Origin: CAVXXD01 sp963765625
GTDB lineage: Bacteria > Actinomycetota > Geothermincolia > Geothermincolales > Geothermincolaceae
Length of the DNA: 64,000 bases
Direction: 5' to 3'
Assembly: GCA_963765625.1 (NCBI GenBank)
Contig: CAVXXD010000014.1
Coordinates: 1 to 64,000, forward strand
The notes beneath the pieces are model-generated. The model was not told where the DNA came from, ran no database searches, and saw nothing but the letters and a program-made list of their open reading frames with translations. This document shows positions 1-7,401 of the stretch, piece by piece; the first letter of the stretch is position 1, and every line of letters starts with the position of its first letter. The translations under genes and the position numbers were made by a program.

Positions 1-2
1 TC

Positions 3-2129
3 ACCAGCTTCGTCAGCGATCTAGTGACCTATCTGCAGCAGTCCACGGTAGTCAACATTCTCAACAACGTCAGCACTACATGGGTGGTCGATCTGATGAC
101 CGCCCTCAACAACAACACTACCCTGACCAACCTGGCCGCGGTGGCCAACGACCCGGCCACCATCGCATTCACAAGCGCCCTGATGTCGCGGCTGAGCGCC
201 AACCTGGCGAACAGCATGATCAGCGGCCTGGTCAACCAGACTGACGCGAACATGCTGCCCTTGATTGACGGAGACAATCTCGCAAATATCGTAAACAGCA
301 ACGGTGCCTGGGTCGGCACGTTGTTGAATGACCTTCAGGCGTCTACGGTGATAGATGTTCTCGCCAACGTCAACACTACCTGGGTGACCGGCTTACTCTC
401 GGCCATCAGCGCGGACAACCCCACCCTGGACAAACTGGCTACGGTGGTCAACGACCCGGCCGGTGTCGGCCTGCTCAACAACCTGCTGCCGCGCCTCAAC
501 ATCACCAATCTGGCCGGCATCGTCAACAGCAACGCGGCATGGATCACCTCGCTGGTCACTGGGATCACGCCGGCAACGGTCAATACGATGATCGCCGGGA
601 CCGCGACCTGGCTGCGGGACACGATCATACCGGGCATCACCCCCGCCTCCATTACTTCGCTGGCCGGGACGCTAAACGACTCCGACACCATCGCGCTGGT
701 CAACACCCTGCTGCCGCAGCTCCAGACGATGATAAACGGCCTCAACCCGACCGCGGTGTCTACCCTGATCAACACCAACTCGGGCCTTGGCGCGGGCAAT
801 ACCCTGATAGAGAACCTGATTGCAGGGCTGAACACCAACACCGCGGCCGCGGCGGCCAGGGGCATCAATGCCAACCCGTCTTTCCTCCAGGCCTTGCTGG
901 CGGCTCTGAACCCAGCCGTGGTGGCAAACGCGATAAACAACAACAGCACTTTCATCTCAGACCTGCTGCCGCTGTTGGACACGACAGAACTTGCGAACGC
1001 CCTGAACACCTTCTTTGCCTGGATCAATGATGACGTTGGAGGTGCGGGAACATTATGGATACAGGGACTTACACAGAACCTGGATTCCACGGAGTCTACT
1101 CAGGCGCTCACCGCTATTCTCAACTCACTGCTGACTGAGGATTCGACGTGGATCTCCGGCCTGCTGGGTGGGCTGAATGCCACCACCCTGGCGAGTGCCC
1201 TGAACACTGCGTTCGCCGCCAACCAAGCCAAGCTGACCGCGATTCTGCAGGGGTTGAACGCGACCTCCGCTCAGGTGCTGGCGAATGTCTTGAACTCCAA
1301 CGGCACACTGGTCACAAACCTGCTCACCTATCTCAACAGCACTCTTGGAGCAGCGATTGCAGACGGGCTCGACGCCAATGTAGCCGGCGGCGCCGGGCTG
1401 CTGACCGGGTTGACCGGCAGTCTCGCGCCGACGACCCTGGCCAACCTGATAAACAACATACCGCTGACCACCCTTGAGCAGCTGATACCTCTGATTCAGG
1501 CCAGGGTAGGGACCATCCTGCAGGACACGACTTTGAGGAACAACCTCTCCACTCTTATCGGCTCACTGAACGCCACCGCCATCCAGAACATCGCCTACCT
1601 GCTCAACAGCAACGGACCATTCCTGAACACGCTGGTCGCCAACCTTGACGCACCGACGCTGGCCAATGCCATCGACAGCATGACGGCAGCCAACCTGTCA
1701 CTTCTGATAACGACTCTGAATACCAATGGGTTCTATTCTCAGCTGGCCTTTGCCGTGGCCAACAACGGGACATTCCTGATCAACCTGATCGGGGCCCTGG
1801 ACGCGGCCGGCGGTGAAACAACCATCGCGACCGTGCTGGCCAGCGCAAACGGCCAGGCGTTTCTTGAGAACCTGCTGATCGCGTTGTCGACGGATGCCAA
1901 CTCCCGTGCATTGGCTCACGCTCTCAACATGAACATCGCCTCTATGAACAACTACTACAATTCATTTTGGAACAAGCTGAGGATGCACCTGTCCGTAAAC
2001 GCGGTCATTTCCATCGACGCCTGGGGCAAGCTCAGTCCGACAACCAGCTGGGGCAACTATGCTGGTGGTCCATTTGGCTGGGCGGGAAGTGGCAACACTG
2101 GCATCAATCCTGATACCGACAACCCATAA
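3..2129 (+). CDS. Asn/Leu/Ala-rich helical-repeat protein, 5' end outside window
   Basis: The frame is open to the left edge and reads in register with the repeats, so the GTG at 24 is probably not the true start. At least 708 residues are visible. The protein is built of degenerate units of about 25-35 residues with the pattern N-x-N-x-x-(F/W)-(L/I)-x-x-L-L-x-x-L-(D/N)-x-x-x-L-A-x-x-(L/I)-N; clear copies include INANPSFLQALLAALNP and NSNGPFLNTLVANLD. It is very poor in charged residues and Cys. The last 60 residues leave the repeat and are rich in Trp, Tyr and Gly. The periodic hydrophobics suggest an alpha-helical solenoid, probably exported, but no signal peptide can be checked. I do not recognise the family. 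A strong hairpin follows the stop codon. The 126-residue protein at 44461 carries the same repeat. Confidence 0.8.
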   Translation, partial: TSFVSDLVTYLQQSTVVNILNNVSTTWVVDLMTALNNNTTLTNLAAVANDPATIAFTSALMSRLSANLANSMISGLVNQTDANMLPLIDGDNLANIVNSNGAWVGTLLNDLQASTVIDVLANVNTTWVTGLLSAISADNPTLDKLATVVNDPAGVGLLNNLLPRLNITNLAGIVNSNAAWITSLVTGITPATVNTMIAGTATWLRDTIIPGITPASITSLAGTLNDSDTIALVNTLLPQLQTMINGLNPTAVSTLINTNSGLGAGNTLIENLIAGLNTNTAAAAARGINANPSFLQALLAALNPAVVANAINNNSTFISDLLPLLDTTELANALNTFFAWINDDVGGAGTLWIQGLTQNLDSTESTQALTAILNSLLTEDSTWISGLLGGLNATTLASALNTAFAANQAKLTAILQGLNATSAQVLANVLNSNGTLVTNLLTYLNSTLGAAIADGLDANVAGGAGLLTGLTGSLAPTTLANLINNIPLTTLEQLIPLIQARVGTILQDTTLRNNLSTLIGSLNATAIQNIAYLLNSNGPFLNTLVANLDAPTLANAIDSMTAANLSLLITTLNTNGFYSQLAFAVANNGTFLINLIGALDAAGGETTIATVLASANGQAFLENLLIALSTDANSRALAHALNMNIASMNNYYNSFWNKLRMHLSVNAVISIDAWGKLSPTTSWGNYAGGPFGWAGSGNTGINPDTDNP

Positions 2130-2143
2130 GCACAACCATAACC

Positions 2144-2174
2144 GGGGGCGGGCGAAAGCCCGCCCCCATCTTTA
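2144..2174 (+). terminator. Hairpin terminator after the repeat protein
   Basis: A perfect 10-bp G+C stem (2144-2153 with 2158-2167) closes on a GAAA tetraloop and is followed by a short ATCTTTAT stretch. It lies 15 bases after the stop codon. The U-tract is weak, but position and stem strength fit an intrinsic terminator. Confidence 0.7.
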
Positions 2175-2320
2175 TGTGCCGGAAGCATTCCGCACATCAG
2201 CCCTGGGACTACGGCAGCAGCAAGAAGAGGCAATACTACGATTGCGTACGTCTAAAAGATAGAAAAACAAGTACTATACTATTGGCTGGTAAGGGAAGAA
2301 GGTCGGCACTGGAGGATGTG

Positions 2321-3181
2321 ATGAGGACAGGTCGGTGGTATGGAACGACGTTGGGCTCCATAAGCCTGTTGCTTTCATCATGCCTGTTACTGGCAACCTT
2401 ATTTGCGGGATGCGGCCAGCAGGTTGATCCTTATCAGGAAGTCTTGAGGCTGCAACAAGCAAAGCAGCAACTCTATTTCGATCTGGAAGAATCCATCGGT
2501 TTCACAAAGTCCCTGGAGACATTTGATATAAAGAACAACGAAGAGGTGTTCAAGGACCTGATACCATCGCTTGACCGCAGCGCTTCAGCCTGCGAGAAAG
2601 CCCGGAACGATCTGGAAGAGATATACGGCATCGAGAGAGAGTCTACTTTGAGCGGGCTGGAAGGACCAATCGAGAAGCTTGGTGACGGCGTCGAAGGGTT
2701 CCTGGCCAGGGCCGAAGAGATAATCGCATACCTGTACGGTCTCGATCTGGCCTTGCAGCCCTTGAAGGACTTATCGGCCGAGATACAGGGTTTAAGCGAG
2801 ACGACCGTGGACTTGGAATATGCCATCGCCCCCGAGATCTTTAACCGGATTGACAACCTTCTTTCTACGCAAGACGAAGTAATCACCAGCTTGAACGCGC
2901 CAAACGTACCGGCCTCGGTCTCGGACCTGCACTCGGGCCTGATTTCTTCGATAGTTTACTATTACGAACAGGCAGCCGCCATACGCGTCATTTTGCAGAA
3001 TCCCGAAGAGGTAAGCATCGGCTTCGAAGAAGGTTCCGTCAATGAAGGTTCGGAGTATTTTATCGCCCTGGAAAAGCTTGAGGGCAAGCTGGACCTTACC
3101 AGCCTCGAAGAGGCTACAAGGCCGTTTGACGATCTCATCTTCGAGTACCTCGTTGAATATCGCCCAGAGGCCGAAGAATAA
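2321..3181 (+). CDS. Predicted lipoprotein, helical, unknown function
   Basis: The 286-residue protein starts at an ATG five bases after GGAGG (2311-2315); the longer in-frame reading upstream has no such site. The N-terminus is basic, then hydrophobic, and ends in a lipobox LFAGC near residues 26-30, so the mature protein should be lipid-anchored at Cys30. The rest is acidic and Leu/Glu/Ser-rich with few aromatics, and is probably mostly helical or coiled-coil. I see no catalytic motif and do not recognise a family. It stands alone between a terminator and the zinc-ribbon membrane protein at 3265. A possible -10 (TATACT, 2275-2280) lies upstream without a clear -35. Confidence 0.8.
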   Translation: MRTGRWYGTTLGSISLLLSSCLLLATLFAGCGQQVDPYQEVLRLQQAKQQLYFDLEESIGFTKSLETFDIKNNEEVFKDLIPSLDRSASACEKARNDLEEIYGIERESTLSGLEGPIEKLGDGVEGFLARAEEIIAYLYGLDLALQPLKDLSAEIQGLSETTVDLEYAIAPEIFNRIDNLLSTQDEVITSLNAPNVPASVSDLHSGLISSIVYYYEQAAAIRVILQNPEEVSIGFEEGSVNEGSEYFIALEKLEGKLDLTSLEEATRPFDDLIFEYLVEYRPEAEE

Positions 3182-3230
3182 GTATGGTATCTCCATGGTA
3201 GCCGGCTTCGGTTTCGCGCTCGGGGAGGGT

Positions 3231-3236
3231 TATAAT
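3231..3236 (+). promoter_or_regulatory. -10 box upstream of zinc-ribbon membrane protein
   Basis: A perfect TATAAT lies 29 bases before the GTG start at 3265. No good -35 is seen at 16-18 bp spacing, so this is a half-supported promoter. Confidence 0.4.
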
Positions 3237-3264
3237 TAATGCATTGACAAGGAGGTTGATATAG

Positions 3265-5706
3265 GTGCAGTTGTGCGAATTCCATCCTACCAGGGTAGCG
3301 GTCGGCAGGTGCCACAAATGCGGCCGTCGTTTTTGCGTGGAGTGTGCCGAAGAGACCGGCCAGACCCGCCTGTGCAAGAATTGCATGCCTGAAACGATCA
3401 GAAAAGAAGGCGAGGTCGCCCAGGCAGTCCAGGCAGCTGTTCCTCAAGCACCGCCAAGTCAGGCGGATGTCCCCGCCCGGGAGAAGCAGGAAGTGGCGGC
3501 GGAGGAGGAAAAGCCGGCGCCGGTACAAGCTGCCCGCCCCGAGGCGCCTCTGCCGCCCTTACCGCCGCCGACATACGAACCCACCCCCATACCCGAAGAC
3601 GCGGGGATGAAAGAGAAGAAGGAAAAGAAAGAAAAGAAAGCTTCGTGGAAGGAGAGGGTCTCCAGGCAGGACCGGAAGGGTGAGACGGCCCCTCCGGCAG
3701 CGGTTGAGCCCGCGGAAGCGCTGGTGGGTGCCTTCCGGGCAGGAGTTGAAGCCGAGACCGAGGACTTCTTCGCGCTGATGCCGGAGCTGCCGGACATCAC
3801 TCCGGAAGAAGAAGGGCAAGGGATGGTGGAAACGCCGGCGGAGGTAATTGCCGCCGCCGTACCGCTGCCCCCGGAGATGCCCGTCGTTTTCGCCGAACCG
3901 GAAGCTCCGGAAGAGCCGGAAGCCCCGGTTACCGAGGAGATAATTGCCCCTCCCGCACCCGAGCCCGTTATTACGGCTGCGCCGGAGCCACCTGCACCTC
4001 CCGCACCCGCACCGCCGCCGTCCGCTGCTCCCGCAGTGGAGGAATACGATGAATTTGACCCTGAGTCGTTCTTCGCCGAGATAACCCTGCCTTCTTCGAC
4101 CCGCACGGCTGCTCCGTCCGCCGAAGAGCCTGCCGCGGCCGCCGCGCCGGTGACGGAAGAAGCATCCGCTCCGCCCAGAGAGCAGCCGCCCGCGAAAAGG
4201 CCAGTAGCCGTAGAGGCCGAGCCCGTCATCGAGCAGCCCGTGATGCCCTCCGAAGAGCCCGAGATGCCTTCAGGGCCGGCTATGTTGCCCGATATCGACG
4301 AGGGTGAGAAGCTGGATGCTTTCTTTGCCGATGAAGCGGAAGGACGGCCGGCTCCGCAAGATATTACAGAGGAAAAACCCCCAGTGGCCGAGCCTGTTGT
4401 GCCGAGGGAGCCTGCCGCATCGCCACCGTCGGTAAAAGAAAAGCCCATCGAGAAAGCACCGGCCCCAAAGGAGGCAATGCCTTCACCCGAGGTTGGAACA
4501 TCCCCGGCCGCAAGCGAAGAAGGCGGGGACTTCCTGGCCCTGGGACCCGACTTCGACTTCTCGGAACTGGAACAGGATGAACATAAGCCCCAGGTATTCC
4601 CCCGTACTGCAGGACGTTCGGAAGGGAAGAGGTTCCAGATAACGAAGCGGCGAAAGAAGGGGTCCAAAGAAGAGCGGGGTGACGAAGCGGAAGGCGCCTT
4701 GGAAGCTTCGGAAAAGCCCGCGGAATTGTCAGAACCAACTGCACCCTTGGTGGAATCTGAAGCGCCGGAACCGGATGCGGAGAAACCGGACGAACCCGTG
4801 AGGGTGGAAGCCCCAACCCCAAAACCGCCCCCACCCCCGAAGGTAAAGCCCCCTTCCAAGCCTCAGCCACCCGCGGCGCCGCCTCCCGCACCCGCGTCCC
4901 TGGATCTCGACGACGTACTGGCCACCCTGGTCGACACGACTGCCATAGCCCCCGCCCCCCGCCTCAAAGGCGCTTTTACGGCCCTCGAGGAGAAGGGAGA
5001 GGCTCCTGAGTCCAAGAAGACGGGCAAGGAGCGCAGGGAGGAGCTGAAGGAGCGCAAAGAAGAGCTGAAGGAACGGAAGCGTGAGGAAAAGGAGCAGGAC
5101 CGGGCGGAAAAGGCCGAGCGGTGGGATTTCCTTTCCCAGCCCCGCATGAACGAAGAGACTGTCCTGGCTACGTCGCGCTTACGCACCGTAATAGTTTTCA
5201 TCTTCGCATGGCTGATGACGGCCCTGCTCTGGTCGGTGCCCAACGCTTTCTTTCCCTTATGGCCCTGGGCGGGGGACAGGGAATCGCTCCTGTGGGCGTT
5301 AGTGGTTGGGGCATGCACCGGCCTCTTCTTCTGGTGGAAGGCGGGAAGGAAGCACTCCACCAGGCTGGCGGTGCAGGCGTTCCTGGTGACCATCTTCGGC
5401 ATCATGGCAGGGGAGTTCCTCCACTGGTCCTTCATCATCATCAAGGAGAACGCTTTCCGGAAGATCTTCGTCGACCTCATCTCCTTCAAGTTTATCTGGG
5501 AATACGGCGGCGAGATACTGGCCGATATGGCCAGGGCCATGTTCCCGGCCATGTTCCTCGTGCTGCTGTTGCTCCCGGCGGTTGTGGCTTTTATAATAGG
5601 TTATGGAATGCCCCCCATCCCCGAGATCATCTTCGAGATCGGGCGGGCTCTGCGGGGAAAGGGCAATCCACATAGGGCTAGTACTGAGCAAGGCGCTACG
5701 GGGTGA
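3265..5706 (+). CDS. B-box-like zinc-finger protein with long Pro/Glu linker and four C-terminal membrane helices
   Basis: The 813-residue protein starts at GTG with AAGGAGG nine bases upstream. Residues 1-41 hold eight metal-ligand candidates (C4, H7, C16, C19, C24, C27, C37, C40) spaced like a B-box or double zinc ribbon. Residues about 60-580 are low-complexity Pro/Ala/Glu sequence. Residues about 584-622 are a strongly charged Lys/Glu/Arg stretch likely to form a coiled coil. Four hydrophobic segments follow at about 638-660, 673-692, 699-725 and 758-782. There is no signal peptide, so the finger and linker should be cytoplasmic and the protein anchored by its C-terminus. B-box fingers usually bind proteins; the function here is unknown. 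The next gene, a STAS protein, starts 5 bases after the stop and is probably co-transcribed. Confidence 0.85.
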   Translation: MQLCEFHPTRVAVGRCHKCGRRFCVECAEETGQTRLCKNCMPETIRKEGEVAQAVQAAVPQAPPSQADVPAREKQEVAAEEEKPAPVQAARPEAPLPPLPPPTYEPTPIPEDAGMKEKKEKKEKKASWKERVSRQDRKGETAPPAAVEPAEALVGAFRAGVEAETEDFFALMPELPDITPEEEGQGMVETPAEVIAAAVPLPPEMPVVFAEPEAPEEPEAPVTEEIIAPPAPEPVITAAPEPPAPPAPAPPPSAAPAVEEYDEFDPESFFAEITLPSSTRTAAPSAEEPAAAAAPVTEEASAPPREQPPAKRPVAVEAEPVIEQPVMPSEEPEMPSGPAMLPDIDEGEKLDAFFADEAEGRPAPQDITEEKPPVAEPVVPREPAASPPSVKEKPIEKAPAPKEAMPSPEVGTSPAASEEGGDFLALGPDFDFSELEQDEHKPQVFPRTAGRSEGKRFQITKRRKKGSKEERGDEAEGALEASEKPAELSEPTAPLVESEAPEPDAEKPDEPVRVEAPTPKPPPPPKVKPPSKPQPPAAPPPAPASLDLDDVLATLVDTTAIAPAPRLKGAFTALEEKGEAPESKKTGKERREELKERKEELKERKREEKEQDRAEKAERWDFLSQPRMNEETVLATSRLRTVIVFIFAWLMTALLWSVPNAFFPLWPWAGDRESLLWALVVGACTGLFFWWKAGRKHSTRLAVQAFLVTIFGIMAGEFLHWSFIIIKENAFRKIFVDLISFKFIWEYGGEILADMARAMFPAMFLVLLLLPAVVAFIIGYGMPPIPEIIFEIGRALRGKGNPHRASTEQGATG

Positions 5707-5711
5707 TCTAG

Positions 5712-6065
5712 ATGAAGATGGAGTCATTTCCCGCCGAGGGAAATCCTGGCATCACCGTGTTCATGGTCGATGGCGTGGTCGACTCGGTCAATGTGACCAG
5801 CTTCTTCCAGTCCTTGACCAAGATTTTCAATGATGGTTCGATGCAGGTGATCCTGGACTTGAGCAGGGTCAACTATCTCTCATCCGGGGCTCTCTCAGTC
5901 ATTGCCGATACCTTCAAAAAAGCGGATTCGATGGGCGGCAGGATGGTCATCTGCGCCGTGAAGGAGTCCGTCCACGATCTCTTCCTGGTGGTCCAGTTCG
6001 ACCGCATCATCGATTTTTACCAGGACATGGAGTCTGCCGTAGCCTCGTTCGAGGCCGCGCAATAA
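5712..6065 (+). CDS. STAS-domain protein, anti-sigma factor antagonist type
   Basis: The 117 residues form one STAS domain of the SpoIIAA/RsbV kind. A beta-strand ending in VILDLSRV (about 46-53) precedes YLSSGAL (55-61), the position of the phosphorylated Ser in partner-switching proteins; Ser57 or Ser58 would be the acceptor. The strongly conserved Asp just before that Ser is replaced by Leu, so phospho-control is likely but not certain. Such proteins bind an anti-sigma kinase and release a sigma factor. No kinase or sigma gene is next to it. It follows the zinc-ribbon membrane protein by 5 bases, so the two may share a signalling role. Confidence 0.85.
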   Translation: MKMESFPAEGNPGITVFMVDGVVDSVNVTSFFQSLTKIFNDGSMQVILDLSRVNYLSSGALSVIADTFKKADSMGGRMVICAVKESVHDLFLVVQFDRIIDFYQDMESAVASFEAAQ

Positions 6066-6086
6066 CCTTTCCTTCGTACAGGGGCG

Positions 6087-7235
6087 TTATCCGGCCAGCG
6101 CTCGCAGCGCATCCAGCAAGGCATCCACGTCGTCCGGGACGTTCATCCGGCTGAAGCCCACTCTGACCGCCCCGGTCTCCAGGGTCCCCAGTGACGTATG
6201 GGCCAGGGGAGAGCAGTGCAGGCCTCCCCGCACGGCGATGTCGTGCATCTCGTTCAGGTAGGTAGCCACATCCGATGATGCCGTTCCCGCCAGGTTGAAA
6301 GAGACGATCCCCACGCGCCTGAGCCATTCCCGCGGGCCGTAGACCTTCACTCCGGGAATGGTGCCCAGGCCTTCGATCAGGTGGCTGGTAAGCTTCTCCT
6401 CATGGTGGCGGATGGCCTCTACCCCTTCTTCCAGAATGAACTGGACCCCGGCACACAGCCCCGCGGCGCCCCAGGTATTGGCAGTGCCGGACTCGAAGCG
6501 GTCAGGTAGGAAGGAGGGCTGTTCCGGTGAGGTGCTGTCGCTTCCGGTGCCGCCGCGGATCAGAGGTTCCAGCTCGATCCCCGGGGCGATGTAGAGGCCA
6601 CCGGTGCCGGGAGGCCCCAGCAGTTCCTTGTGGCCGGAAAAAGCCAGCAGGTCTATGCCGTCGCCCTCGACGTCAATGGGATAGCGGCCGGCGGTCTGGG
6701 CGGCGTCGAGAAGAAGCCGGGCCCCGTGGGAGCGGGCCAGCTCGGCCAGTTCGCGGGCGGGCTGCAGGGTCCCGAGCACGTTGGAGGCGTGGGTGAAGGC
6801 CACCAGGGAGGTGGCCGGGCGGAAGAGCCGCCGGGCTTCCTCGAGGTCCGGCAGGCCCTCCGGGTTGCAGGGCACCATGTCGAACCCGGCACCCGCCTCC
6901 CGGCAGCGGGAGGTCAACGGCCGCAGCACGGAGTTATGCTCCAGTGACGAGATGATGACATGGCCTCCCGGCCTGACCATACCGCGGATGGCCAGGTTAA
7001 GCGCCTCGGTGGCGTTGCGGGTGAGAATGACGCGGGATGGGTCGGCCGCGCCGAACAGGCGTGCCAGGGCTTCGCGGCAGCGCAGCAGCTCACGCCCGGC
7101 CTCGAGGGAGCGGCGGTGCCCGCCGCGGCCGGGATTTCCTCCAACCTCGCGGGCGAAATCGTCAACAGCCCGATAGACCGCCTCAGGTTTGGGGTGAGTC
7201 GTAGCTGCATTGTCGAGATAGACACTTCTTTTCAA
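6087..7235 (-). CDS. Cysteine desulfurase family protein (PLP-dependent class V aminotransferase)
   Basis: The enzyme would remove sulfur from L-cysteine as an enzyme persulfide for Fe-S cluster or thio-cofactor synthesis. The N-terminus has YLDNAATTHPKP. The PLP lysine lies in SGHKELLGPPG, and the catalytic Cys in RGGLHCSPLAHTSLGT, which is typical of the short group-II-like family often found apart from suf/isc operons. I place the start at TTG 7235 because GGAGG sits five bases upstream, giving 382 residues. A GTG at 7259, also with a plausible site, would add eight. The gene stands alone, convergent with the STAS gene and divergent from the protease. No scaffold gene is adjacent. Confidence 0.9.
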   Translation of the reverse strand: MKRSVYLDNAATTHPKPEAVYRAVDDFAREVGGNPGRGGHRRSLEAGRELLRCREALARLFGAADPSRVILTRNATEALNLAIRGMVRPGGHVIISSLEHNSVLRPLTSRCREAGAGFDMVPCNPEGLPDLEEARRLFRPATSLVAFTHASNVLGTLQPARELAELARSHGARLLLDAAQTAGRYPIDVEGDGIDLLAFSGHKELLGPPGTGGLYIAPGIELEPLIRGGTGSDSTSPEQPSFLPDRFESGTANTWGAAGLCAGVQFILEEGVEAIRHHEEKLTSHLIEGLGTIPGVKVYGPREWLRRVGIVSFNLAGTASSDVATYLNEMHDIAVRGGLHCSPLAHTSLGTLETGAVRVGFSRMNVPDDVDALLDALRALAG

Positions 7236-7401
7236 ATGAACCTCCGGTACCCGGCCCACAAGAACCTTTCTCCGTACCCCTACGTCATATTACCAGAATT
7301 TCAGGGAACGGGAGGCAGAGGCGGCTTCGAACAGCCGTGGTTTCCTGTCGGGGCGATAGGGTAAAATACCCGGAGGGTTAAAAAGAGATGGGAGGAGCGA
7401 G

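Noticed and set aside
3459..4859. Long minus-strand open frame rich in Gly, Ser and Ala
   Set aside because: It is antisense to the Pro/Glu-rich linker of the gene at 3265; high-GC repetitive codons leave the opposite frame open. No start signal or family-like sequence.
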